From Crambe crambe (taxonomy: Eukaryota; Porifera; Demospongiae; Poecilosclerida; Crambeidae), in the NCBI GenBank assembly GCA_963924555.1, contig OZ004583.1, positions 1,087,501 through 1,151,500 on the forward strand: a DNA stretch of 64,000 nucleotides. The letters run 5' to 3'. The position numbers and the translations under genes are program-made. The notes beneath the pieces were generated by a model. The model was not told the origin of the DNA. It was given only the letters and a program-made list of their open reading frames with translations, and did not search any database. Position 1 is the first letter of the stretch. The number at the start of each line of letters is the position of its first letter. This document shows positions 46,647-58,223 of this stretch, piece by piece.

Positions 46647-49600
46647 TTAGTTGCAGTCTCCATTCTCCTCAAGTGGTGAGTCTTCAGAATCCTCACAGTA
46701 ACTCAACAACTCATACACCATCACCACTGCAAAATAACAACGACGACGACGACAACATGCTTACACTTTAGCCATAATTATCCCATACCTTCTTGAAATG
46801 GCTGACTTGATGACTTGAATAGAAGGCCCAGCCTGTTGAAGACAAAGGTGTAAGTGTGTTCACACTGATCTCTGTGTGTGTCAAAGTAGTGGTCACTGAT
46901 GCTGATCCGGTACACCAGTGCTACCACCTGACACACAAGACCCAACCTACAGTCATGGGATCAAGACGTGCTGCACAATGTCACATCATCTTTCTATGCA
47001 ACTCACTGTCTCTGTGTCCACTGACTGATCTGGTAGACACCATCCACCAACTTATCCAACAAATTCACCAATGTTTTAAGCAGCTGCACACAAACACAGT
47101 TTGATAATGAGATAGACTCATCAAGTAATGGATCCAATTTTTCTATGAAGAGGAAGGGGGATGGGTTGTATGATGCACACATACTTCATGAGAGCAGCTG
47201 CACTTCTCAAACAAGGCCAGTGGTCCATTTCCACTGACAACAATCTGGGAGATCAACCTCACAACCTGCATGCATGCAAGTACATGTACATAGTGAATTC
47301 ATATGCACTGCACACAGACACTTGAAATAGCATTCACAGTTGACTAAGTTCAGCACATGAATACAAAGATGACATTCACAGTCAACGATTTAGTCATATG
47401 ACATTGTGATATCATAATACTCTAAGTATATTCATAGGTCATTGTATTATGATATTCGTCACTGCTGACCACTACACCTTGTTCAGTACAGTTTACCCAA
47501 TGGTCATCACCAGAATAAATCATATTTACGCCAACTTCCTATAGTGTGGAGCTCACACCTCCCTAAACACCCCGTTAATTCACAGCTAACATACTTGGAC
47601 TTGGATCCTGTGGGCGGTGTCTCTTCCTTCAGAGGACGGAGGATCCAGCAGACATTGGTAGCAGGTGAGGAGCACACAGGACTCTCCCTGTCGACACAAC
47701 ATGTCCACCATGACCTCTGACCTCACCAGGAAAATGAGCAGACTAAGCACAGAGGAGGTGAGGGAAGGGTCCTCTCTATCCAGAGAGATGCCAACTATCT
47801 CCTTCTGAAGTAGCTGATCAAATCTGATGGTCCAAAAGGAGACATTGAAACAGTCACATGATAAAGAGCAACACTGCATCTAATAAATTAATGACCCGAC
47901 TTTAAACTGTAATGGATAAATCTTCATGCATGATTTAAGTATGAACCATATAAATTCCTTTGTTTTGGTGTGCATTAATTATATTAATTGTAGCATGGCT
48001 CATACTCTACCTGCATAGTGACTCTAAAGGACAATCTTCTACTAAAGTGGCGAGGATCCTGAAGCAAGCGAGAACACTTTCACGTGACTCCTTCTGAAAA
48101 AGATGACAATGAGAAGCCATTAATTACAGTATCACATCACACATACTGTAGTGTATGGGTTATGTGTACATACATAGCCCCCGGGGGATGCCCTCCATGC
48201 CCCCCTAAAAAATCTTCAACATAGGTCTTTCAAGTAATCACACATTGCTGATTGTTAAACAAATCAATGAATGCTCCATCATACCCAAGGTGGTGATGAG
48301 AGTTCCATCAAGGTTGAGAATAGTTGACCACACCCACTTCCTCTGATGGTGGAAGGTGCCGAGTGTTTTGTATCTGGACTTCTCGCTTGACCTCCCTTAT
48401 TTGGCATCCAGACTTTGTCCAAGAGTGACAAAGGTGGTCTCCTCATGTGGGTGAGTTGAATGCCCTTCCACGTAGCTATGTCTTTGTCCTACGGAGGAAA
48501 AATAATCTATATAAAGATTCCCTAGGGGCATATTATTGAAGCTGCTTGCTTGCTACAGAGAAAAACGAAGAAAAGTATCCTGTATGAAAAATGGTTCCTT
48601 AGATTCCTTATCACAATTATAATTATTCTTATAGAAAACACTATTTCAACTGATACTATTGTTCTCTCACGTAGCTTCGACTCACTGATCTTGACTCATG
48701 TGACAAGTTAAGGGCTGCTTCAGCATCCAGTTTCTGTAAAGACGTCAGTTTGTGTGACACCTCCACCAAAGTAGACATCGGGTTCTTCTCCTTCTTATTT
48801 GCTATTTTCTCCACCTCGGAACCAGAATCATCCTCTAGACTTGAATTCAAAGATGCCGGATTTTGATGGACATCAAGAGATGATGATGGACGACTATCGA
48901 TCACAAACTCTGGGGGTTTGAGGAGAATTTGCTCCCTCACTCTCTTGCTGTAGGTCGTAAGAGTGTCGAGTATCTCGAGAGCTTGTGTCACCAGTTGCTG
49001 GTCACCAGCCAAAGGAGAAGCTAAATCAGTGGAACCTTTCGAGATGGTGCTCGATGATTTGGGAGACAAGAAAAGCGAGATGTCTGTACTTTCACTGCTT
49101 TCAGAGGATGAGAGTAGAGAGCTGTTAAGCGACATTCTTGCTTTGTTCATCTGTTCTCTGTAATACTTGATAACGATATCTCCCACTTGCTTCAGAATGG
49201 CAATCAAAGAGTCATGGCTGTCATGAACTTGATTCTTTGGAACTAAACTCGATACGAACCTTCTTTTGGGGTCAGGGAAAGACATCATTCTGGAAATCTC
49301 AGAGGAAGCAAGTAAGTCTCCGATGCTTCTGTGGAGGTTGCTGGCATTGATACTACTCAGTAGAGAACTGGAGGAGGCAACCTCTGCTCCTTGAGGGACC
49401 CTCAAGGGGGTGTTGGCTGCTGAGAGAGACTTCTTGTTGGCAGTGACTAGGCCAGAATGCGGTCTGACTCGAGACTGCGCTAAGTTAGTCCTGGCTAAGG
49501 TGTGCGGTTTCTGAGGGAGTAGACGAGGTTGCCTGGAGGGCGTGGACATGCCAGGGGACTCTCCCTCAGAGGATGACTGACGTTGGAATCCACTCGAATC

Positions 49601-51311
49601 GCTGTTCCATTCCATACTAGAATTGGAGTGACTGGAGATAGATGAGAGAAGAGATGATGGGTTTTTAGATTCAAGACAGAGAAGAGAGAGTAAGCCAGTT
49701 ATCTTACTACTCATTTGGTGACCGAGAGAGAACTGGTTGTCTGTACTGGACTGTGTGGAAACTGTACAACTGTTTGTCACTGGCTGCTGCAAAGCGGAGG
49801 GGGGCTTGAGCAAGTTCTGCTTGACGAGAAGCAGAAGAATTTGGGCTCCATCCAATTGCCTTCCTGGAACTTTAAGCTTCAAAGGAGAGTATTCTCTCAT
49901 CGGAGAATTCCCTTTGACTGTAGCACCTGGAACTGAATTTGATGATCCAGAAACAGAGTCCAATGTTGGTTCCAATTTTCCTATTATATCAGTGCTTTCA
50001 TCTTTATCACTTTTACTTCTTTTCTTCATCTTCTTCATGTCTGAAGGACTAGGACTAATGGACCTTGACCTCTTCATCTTCTTGCCTCTACCACTTCTCT
50101 CACCAGTACCACTTCCCACCTGTCGTTCTGCAGGAGTAGACGACCGTGGTCTTGCTGTCACGGGGACGGTCCCACTACCCCCTCCCACCTGTTGGTCTCC
50201 AGGAGTAGATGACCGTGGTCTTGTCATCCCGATGTGGATGGGAGTGACCCCACTAGTACCAACTCCAGTGCTGAGCTGAGATAAAGGCATGAAGTTTTCA
50301 GTGGATAGGAACTCCGTTGGCTTGTCTTGAGACTGAGCTGGTGTGCGGTGATGCTTCCCTCTGGTGGGGAGAGGAGTGATGGAGGACTGGACCTGCTGGC
50401 TCCTACTACTCTGTTGTTCACACTTTTGCTGCAGTTCCAACAATTCTTGTTCTTTGAATTGAAGTTTACTGACCAAAGAGTCTCTCTCCTTCACAAGCAC
50501 TTGTTCCTTCATTTGCTTTTCGGCAAGAAGAGCCGTCTGCATCTGATGCATTTGCTCCTCCTTCTTCCGCAGTTCTCCCAACAAACGCTCTTTCTCCCCA
50601 CGTAGAACTTTCACTTCACCATCCTTTGAGTAATTTTCCTCCAGGAGTTGCTGTATCTTTTCATTTAATTCATTTCTGGTATTGCAAGCAGCTGCTCCAG
50701 TAGGTTCTGTGTGGTGTACTCTGCTCTTATCATAAATTGAGCTGCTGTTTCCTTCTTTCTGAAAGGAGTGAACAGTTTTCGTCCTTCCTTCAAAGAGTGG
50801 TGTCTCTACCACCTTCAGAAGGGAATTCTTCTCTGTCTTGATGGAATGCAATATTGGGATTGGAGCTTTCGGAATGATATCTTCAGGTATGGGAATGGAA
50901 CTAGGTGACGTACTGCCCTCCCTCTGTGTGAGTTCATACTGTTCCAATGCTGCCGTTCCAATCAGATCTAACTCATCAACTTCGTCATCAAAGTCATCAG
51001 TGCGACCAATTCTCCTCACCTTCATATCAGCACCGCCACCACTACCAGACTGAGGTGACATTCGACGTTTGCTTGGATAACTTTGAGGCTGTGATTTTTC
51101 AACATCATGGCTTCTCATTGGCTGATCCAGTCCTTCAGGGAACTGTTTAGCATAAATTAGTATAGTGGTGTGGGATCATGCCAGGAATCAGTGGTAATAT
51201 TAGAGCTTTACTTACCTTATTTCTTGGGATATCACGCATTGGTAGTGCTGGAGCCGAGTAAGATAATTTCTTCCCTGCTGCAGAATACACAAACTTCTGT
51301 CCACGTTTCAT
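46647..51311 (-). CDS. ATRIP: ATR-interacting protein (ATRIP) homologue
   Basis: Start codon at 51311-51309 (MKRGQKFVYSAAGKKLSYSA). Exons: 51311-51216; 51142-48663 (large exon, ~825 codons); 48488-~48290; ~48095-48010; 47823-47595; 47093-47007; 46927-46789; 46726-46647. ATRIP recruits ATR kinase to RPA-coated single-stranded DNA. Residues ~55-80 give the acidic N-terminal motif (TDDFDDEVDELDLIGTAALE), as expected for the RPA-binding end. A long coiled coil follows (NEKIQQLLEENYSKDGEVKV through KLQFKEQELLELQQKCE), matching ATRIP's dimerisation region. The middle is Ser-rich with SQ sites (QSSITPLPTRGK, KKMKRSRSISPSPSD). C-terminal helical repeats include LLQKEIVGISLD and LLIFLVRSEV; the protein ends EDSEDSPLEENGDCN. 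Splice sites around 46927 and 47007 are uncertain in phase. Identification is by the N-terminal motif plus coiled coil. Confidence 0.72.
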
Positions 51312-51543
51312 CTCTGAAACAGTATTGTATTTTATTTATTTCTTCGACCCTTTACCTATGCTTCATTAAGGAACAGGGTCGCTATTCGTCCGGACATCGA
51401 CATATCCCTTTACCTAGTCGGGCGGGGCATGTAACCATAACTACAACAAATACAAGCCGACTACTGAAGCAGTGAGATTAAAGTGAATTCGTGTGCTGCG
51501 AACTGTTGAAATTGTATATAACGGCTAACTGATACTTTGTAAA
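51312..51543. promoter_or_regulatory. Divergent promoter of ATRIP and CEP41
   Basis: Only 232 bases separate the two start codons, which point away from each other. No TATA box near either start. A bidirectional promoter is the simplest reading. Confidence 0.6.
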
Positions 51544-53712
51544 ATGTCTTTCGGTAAAAGAGGTACTTATGGCAACAAGAAAGTTGATGTAAGTGCTCAA
51601 AGGATTTTCCTATTAAAGCACACCTTTATATATTACTGACGTGCAATAGCTCTTGAACAAGAAGATACCAGAGAATCCACGTTATGCACACATCAAACCA
51701 ACTGTGGATACAGGTTAGTCACGTTACTATTGAATTTCAAATGTAGTACCTTGTGGAATTGATATCAGGTGCAAGCGTAAGTAGTTATATTCGACACTTG
51801 GATGAGATCAAACAAAGTATGTTCAGATTGATGTACTTATGAATGCATATAACAGCACATCTATCTCACAGATTATCGTTACCGAAAAGATGAGATCTTT
51901 AAAAGGCTCAAAGTGACCACATTTGTTCAACTGGTATGTATAAAAATAGTATTGCTTCATGACTCAATTAAAATCAATGTCCCTGGACTTTGTATTCAGG
52001 TGCTGCAAATTGAGATGTACAGTGATGCAGAAGAAAAAGAGAACGGTGTGATCCCTCAACCGCCCAGAGAAGAATCCTTCAGTGCAGAGCCAGATTCCCC
52101 TCCTGATACTGCCCGTTCCACTCTCTCTAGGTAACACGTAGTTACACCGTAGTATAGCATAATAGACACACTTGGGACCCAGCCTTTTGTCCCTTGTAGA
52201 GAGGTCGTCCTTTTTATTTTTATTTTTTTTTGTATAGTGTGTATGCATGGGTACTTTTTTAGATCGTCCTTTGTTTAGAGGTTTGTCCTCTTTCTGAGTG
52301 TCCTTTAGATTTTCCAAGTGTAGTAGACTCGTGTCTAGTCCACATCTCATTGGCTCTCCCTCCCCTTTAGTGTTATTTCTGGAATTGGAGAAATGGACGT
52401 GAAGCAACAGACTTCACCCATTCACATAGCTCCTGTTGAGCAAGCCACACCCCTTCCTCCACTCCCATACCTACTTCTGGATGTCCGAGACAGGGATGAA
52501 TATGACTGTGGACACATAGTCACTGGTATGCTAAATCATGTCATTACTTAACCATGTACCCTGCCTGACAGGAGATTTTTTTCCCCCTCTTTAGCCAAGT
52601 CGTACCCAGCAACAATGCTCTCCAGATCATGCAACTATTTCACCAAGGATATCCTGGACTATGTATCCTTTATAACTATACCAAATACAGCAAAGCTTTA
52701 TAGTTCAACATGCTAAGGAATCCATTGTCCTTGACAGTGTTATTCACTTTTAGAAAAACAAACCAGGAGTAATTATCATAGTGTACGATGAGGACGAGAG
52801 AACAGCTCCCCAAGTGGCCACCACTTTCATCCAGAGAGGAGTGGATAACATCTTTATGCTCTCTGGAGGTAAGTATAGCACAGTGTCATAGTGCCACAAT
52901 GGATGTCCTCCTTAATGCATCAAAACTCCAAAGATTATCTCTAAACAGGTCACACTTTGAGTCATCCCTTAACTTATAGGCATTTAGCTCTCTTGGACAT
53001 CAACTTCAAAGATGGATATCATCTCTAAATAGAGCACACTTGAAGTATAATGTCTCCATGCCGTTTTGCTCTAGGTATGAAAGTGTTGCACAAGTCATTT
53101 CCTGACTGCATGATCACAGGACGACTTCCTTCTTCCTGTCTACAATCTCCCCCCAATTCTGCTCGCAGCAGCTCAGGAGCAAGGAGGCAGCCCCTGTCAT
53201 CATCATTATCTTCCAGAGGTCCACAAAGGACCACCCCTAGACCGCTTGCTAATAATACCACATTGCCAGAAACAAAACACAGAGAAAGATTCACAGAAGA
53301 AGGTGAGATGCTCCCGTCTATAAGTAATTGAGATGTGGAATTTTGTTATTGATAGATTTGGATAAGATGCAAGTTTTTCTGGACGATGCGTTAATGTCGG
53401 GTGAGTCAAAATTCTTTACTGGGCAAACACTTGAAATCGGGTCATAAGAATCATTATAACTACCCATGCCCAGTGGCTCTCCACTTCTACTCTCATGAGT
53501 TTAACCACTATGAATCTTTCTTTACAGGCAGTGGAAGTTCAAGGGCAAGCAGTCGCAGTAGCAGCAGTACACACCTATCAAAACAAAACTCAGCTGGGTC
53601 TGTTGCTCTGTCGAAACAAAACTCCAGTGGATCTATAGCGTCCACTAGCAGTAGAGCGTCATCCACCACAGCAACTAACAGTAGAGCATCATCCGCAATA
53701 TGGAAGTACTAA
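51544..53712 (+). CDS. CEP41: Centrosomal protein 41 (CEP41), rhodanese-domain ciliary protein
   Basis: Exons: 51544-51588, 51650-51713, 51769-51816, 51872-51933, 52000-52130, 52371-52525, 52595-52662, 52754-52868, 53075-53302, 53356-53400, 53528-53712. The translation follows CEP41: [63 protein letters not shown], then [14 protein letters not shown]. The rhodanese-like domain is [71 protein letters not shown]. The usual catalytic-Cys position reads YDEDER, so no sulfurtransferase activity is expected, as in vertebrate CEP41, which supports tubulin glutamylation in cilia. The C-terminus is Ser-rich with repeats ([25 protein letters not shown]). Confidence 0.93.
52160..52330. repeat. MITE copy in CEP41 intron
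   Basis: ACACTTGGGACCCAGCCTTT, TGTCCCTTGTAGAGAGGTCG and TTCTGAGTGTCCTTTAGA match the family seen at 54266-54402, 54877-55030, 60215-60374 and 60830-60955. Confidence 0.65.
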
Positions 53713-53977
53713 ACATTGTCCTTCAGAACGTACTGCAATTAGGAACTAATGTGCACAATATTTTAAGTCCTACTACACTAGTAAATCACATTACATATCG
53801 GTATATCACTCTTTCTTCACTCCTTTTTTTTACCACTTTATAAAAAAAATAGAATTATTTGCACTGATAATGAAGTACAGTGGTCAACATTTAAATTCCA
53901 CTTTATAAGTCGTACAATAATAATAACGTGGCATGAAAGTGGATGAAAGTGTGTACCTTGCATGTCACCATAGAGTC

Positions 53978-56900
53978 TTAGTTCAGTCTCTTTGTGCATC
54001 GGAAACAGCTTTCATCCAAGTTGACTGGCTTCTTCCTGATGGGGGACCACTTGGAATGGGGTGTGGCAGGTTGGTTCTCCTTGTCCAGTGGGGAGTGGAC
54101 CACCTTCGTCCGTGGGACAAGAGGAACCTGCAGAATATTTAACACCAGAGAACTTTGACGCATGATAAATCTTTGTTTTTTGACTTACATCAACATTTTC
54201 TTTATCGTAGGCTGGATAGCTGCTATAAACAACCTGAACAAAAAGGAGCAGCAAAATATTAACAACACAATGAGTGGAACCTCTCCATTTGATAAAGGAC
54301 ACTTCGAAAGAGGACAAACCTCAACAAAAGAGGACAACCTCTCTACAAAGGACAAGAGGTTGGGTCCCAAGTGTGTCTATTATTCGGAGGTTCCATTGTG
54401 CTCACCTTTGGTCCGTCATCTTTCACCAGTCTTGGCAATCCATTAACAGGACGGAAGGGTCCCCTTGTAACCTTCACAGCTCCTTTAACTCTACCCCCTC
54501 CTACTGCTACACCCCTTCCTGGTATATTTGACGATGGTCGCTGCAGACCACTCCCTCTAATCTTTGATCTCGTCAATCCTTTACCCTTTGGCTGAAGTCT
54601 CGACACAGTTGATTTCGATTTAACTCCAACTTGTGTCAGTGATGATGATGACGATGATGAAGACGATGGCTTATCTCCCAGTGTGATCTGGGAAGAAGTG
54701 TTTTCTAATTGTGGGGACATCCCCACTGTATCCTCCTGTGTGGTAACAGTTGCCATGACATTGACAAACGACTTTCTCCTGTTTATTGTAACCGTCTCGA
54801 ACTCAATTGGACTCATTTGATTCTCACCATTTCGATTTTCTTTCTTCTAAAAAAGAAATGAATAAACAGATTTACGGTGTAACCTCCAATAAAGGAACTC
54901 TAAACATCTCTACTAAAAGTATACCAAAAGAGTAAAATAAAATAACCTCCAAAAGAGGACAACCTCTCTACAAAGGACAAAAGGCTGGGTCCCAAGTGTG
55001 TTCATTATTTGGAGGTTCCCACTGTACTCTGAGTCCCTCTCCTTACCTGACCACAGGGCGTAGGGATCAGGGAACGACGCCCCATTCTGCTCTTTGGTGT
55101 CACCATGGCAGTATCAGCAGGCTTTGTCGAGTGATCGGTAGAAGGGCTGGGGTCGTTGGCAGTCTCTTCTGCAACGGCGTCTTCATTATTGGAGCTGCAG
55201 AGGAGCACCCAATGAAAGAATAAAGACATGAGTTCACTAAGAGAGGTTCCAACTGTATGTTTTCAAATATTTTGGAACACCACAAAAATTTTACCACACA
55301 AAATTTCATGCTTTATGGTATGGTAATCTCTGGTAGATTTAGATATGTGGCAAGAATTTGCTACAGTTCACACCGATGCTGTCTACCCAGCAAGCACCCT
55401 CGCTCTCCATTCTCAAACATTGGACAGACAAAACACAATTACGATGACTAACTCACTCTCTCTTGATGTGAGTCTTGGCTGCAGCAGCACATGTCACTCT
55501 GTTAGGTGTCACCAGTCCAGAAGACAGTGATTGAGAGTCAGTCTTCTTCTTTTCTTTGGTAATAGTTCTCCCTAATACTTCCTCACTGCTCCTCTTGTTT
55601 GGTGTGGGTTGAACTGAGCGTGACTCCGAATGAACCTCCTTTTTTTCCATCTCCTTTCTACCAGCAGCAACTTTTGGGATAATCCCCTTGCAATTATTCA
55701 GCTTCAGAGCTTTGGGCTTTGAAATTTTGTGCTTGGCCCTGGAGGAAGAGGACGAGCTCTCGGCAGAGTGGGTGGTGGATGACATGACGTTGTTCTCCTT
55801 TGGAGGGTGTGGTCTGCCTGCTAGCGATCGTGGGAGCAAATTGGATTTGATGGCGGGCTTCTTGACAAGAGGTTTGGCTGCAATGTGCTTGGTTGCAGGT
55901 GCAATTTTGGTGGCCGGTTTAGGGAGCTTTGACCTGCTACACACAAGTTAGGAGAGTGGTAATTGAATTCTTATAGGAGAAGTGCAATTCTGCTTGGTAT
56001 TATAAGCTAATAATTATAATCTAAAGCCTATTTGTGTTCACTTGATCCCACTATATCTGTTCTCAATTCTTTCAAATTTCAAAAACCAGCTGATAGAGTG
56101 GGTGATCAGCTCTCTGCTGGTGTTTTAAATGTGAAATTTAGTCAAAAATTGAGAAAGTTAGAGCAGATATAGTGAATGATCAAAGGGATCACAAATAGCT
56201 AGACTTTAGCTCCACTAACTTACTTAGCAATTGGCTTGGGAAGTGCACACTTAGTGATCTTGGGAGCTGGCTCTCTCGCAACGATATCCATCACTTCGTC
56301 ATTTTCAAGCAGGGATCTTGCTGAACTGATACTGGATGCTTGAGACGACACCGATAGATTGAATCGATCTTCCTTATTAATTCCCACCTCATCTGCATGC
56401 TTATTGGCATCTACCTCACCCCCACCTCTGACTGTGATCCTTTCCCTTCTAGCACCACATATACTGGAGTTGGAAGATATGGAGGAAACCCCTCTCATTA
56501 GGGGATCAGGTGATGAAGAGGAAACCCCTCTCATTAAGGGATCAGGTGATGAAGAGGAAATCTCTCTCATTCTAGAGTCATGTGACGAAGGGGAGATTCC
56601 TCTCGCAAAAGGGTCTGGTGATGATGAGGAAGTCCACATCATCATAGAGTTAGATGATGAAGTCCCTCTGATTGATGGGTAGGGTAAAGAGGTAGTCCCT
56701 TTCATTAAGGAATCAGGAAGGGAAGTCGTGCTATTCAACTCCTTGAGGCCTTTCTCCATAATCTTTGACTTGCCCACACACCTGGTAACTGTTTTGAACT
56801 CGGCAGTTTCCTCTGCCATATCTTTTGAAGTGATGTTTTTGATGGGTGTGGTTGTGGGCGGAGACTTAGTAGTAGTGAATTGACTAGGCTTGGGGAAAAT

Positions 56901-57614
56901 CCACTCGTCAAGACTGTTACTTGAATTATCCAGGGGACTGCCTTGTTCCATATTCTCAGCACGATACTCCAAGCTACATGAACGCATGATAATAAGAGGT
57001 CTACCCATTCTTAAAGAATTTAAATTACTCACCTGATATCAAGGAATTCGTCGGGAATAACAAAGTCAAATTTCTCATCCTCAATCAGTGTAAAGCCTAA
57101 GATTAAAATTCCACATTGATTAACAGGGCTGGGTATGCATCTCTCCAGAACAATTCAAAGTATTGTGTGTTACCAGACCCTACCCTGTGTGTCTACAGTA
57201 CCTACCTTTCATCTTGGCCACTTCTGAATCCATTGACCATAATTCTTCAAAGTCACTTTGTTTTTTCTCTGATACTACAGCCTGCTGATCTGGAATTCCT
57301 TGATGATGAGATTGATCTACAAGTGACAGAAAAATGTGCTAGTTCTTTATTCTCATAAGAAACTTGGCCAGATTTATGTAGGTACAAGATAATTCAACTG
57401 CAGTAACACTAACCCTATGCTGAAGACACACACACACACACATACTATTAAGGGAGGGAGGAAGCAGAGAAGTGGTATTCTCACCATCTGAAATGACTCT
57501 TTTTCTCTCTCCACTGTTATCTGACTCTGTCACAGCAACAGAGAAGTCTACTAGTCCACTAGAAACACCATCATCACCACAGGTGACATCCTCAAAATCA
57601 CCAGATCCTTCCAT
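53978..57614 (-). CDS. KEN-box, Ser-rich basic protein, GTSE1-like
   Basis: Minus-strand exons: 57614-57485 (MEGSGDFEDVTCGDDG...), 57316-57206, 57096-57034 (IEDEKFDFVIPDEFLDI), 56973-56224, 55936-55457, 55194-55047, 54846-54406, 54232-54190, then from about 54126 to a stop at 53978. All junctions keep frame. The protein is disordered-looking, Ser/Lys/Pro-rich, with conserved-looking patches: DEKFDF near the N-terminus, SRMGRRSLIPTPCGQ, and two C-terminal KEN boxes (AYDKENVD, LDKENQP), usual APC/C degrons. DEKFDF, RRSLIPTP and a terminal DKENVD recall vertebrate GTSE1, a microtubule-binding cell-cycle protein; this is similarity by eye to a low-complexity protein. Exon 56973-56224 has about seven copies of a SSSPDPLMRGVSS-like unit (56490-56720). 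Confidence 0.55.
54266..54402. repeat. MITE copy in intron of the GTSE1-like gene
   Basis: Starts GAGTGGAACCTCTCC and ends GGAGGTTCCATTGTGC, inverted termini of the CAGTGGAACCTCC family. Internal words: AGGACAACCTCTCTACAAAG, GGGTCCCAAGTGTG. It stops a few bases from the splice donor at 54405. Confidence 0.7.
54877..55030. repeat. MITE copy in intron of the GTSE1-like gene
   Basis: Starts near GGTGTAACCTCCAATAAAGG and ends TTTGGAGGTTCCCACTGTAC, with internal AGGACAACCTCTCTACAAAG and GGGTCCCAAGTGTG. Same family as 54266-54402. Ends about 16 bases before the splice donor at 55046. Confidence 0.7.
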
Positions 57615-57765
57615 TCCTAGCTAATTCACGTGCTAAAGATTACCAACTCAATGTTAAAGACTGAACTAAAGGAAGATATATAAACGCTTACCGACTAAAT
57701 TTGCCTCCAAAAGTTTGAAATTAAGCTAGTGACGTAATCGCATAATCGTTTGACCTTTGCACTAG

Positions 57766-58141
57766 CACTATAAGTAGTCTGGCATAGCACCGCCCACCGA
57801 CTTGAGTAGGTAGTCTGGTGACATACAACGAGTTGTGCCGGTGGATTCTACTGCGCACGCGTGTTACTAACAGGAAGTGTCGTAGGAAGCGGTATTATAA
57901 TTAGCCAGTGACATCATAGTTGTCATAGTTATTCTTAATTTAATTGGCAGGTGCAATTTTAGCGCGCGAACTTACAAGAAAAGGCGCCAAGTGTTTGCGT
58001 AATTTTACGTCATTAAAGGTCATTTAATGATATTCATTGATTTAGCAGTTTTCCTGCTAAACGGCACAACTCGTTGTATTATAATGTCACCAGACCACTA
58101 CTCAACTCGGTGGGCGGTGCTATGCCAGACTACACTATAAG
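57766..58141. mobile_element. 358-bp MITE with 9-bp target duplication
   Basis: Element 57775-58132. It begins TAGTCTGGCATAGCACCGCC and ends with its inverted counterpart GGCGGTGCTATGCCAGACTA; inverted arms are about 75 bases (to ACAACGAGTTGTGCCG). It is flanked by perfect CACTATAAG at 57766-57774 and 58133-58141. The 9-base duplication suggests a Mutator-like mobiliser. It sits between two divergent genes. Confidence 0.9.
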
Positions 58142-58164
58142 TGGGTGTGTTTAGTCCAACACTT

Positions 58165-58170
58165 TATATA
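58165..58170 (+). promoter_or_regulatory. Possible TATA box of membrane protein gene M1
   Basis: TATATA in CTTTATATAGGCG, 54 bases before the M1 start codon and just outside the MITE. Confidence 0.4.
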
Positions 58171-58223
58171 GGCGAACTAGTCAGCTGGCGAACTTCCATT
58201 GTATTACTCAGTGAGGTACTAGC

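Noticed and set aside
48963-51150. Several plus-strand frames opposite the large ATRIP exon
   Set aside because: Shadows of the 820-codon minus-strand frame, which has a coherent coiled coil and splice sites; the plus frames have neither.
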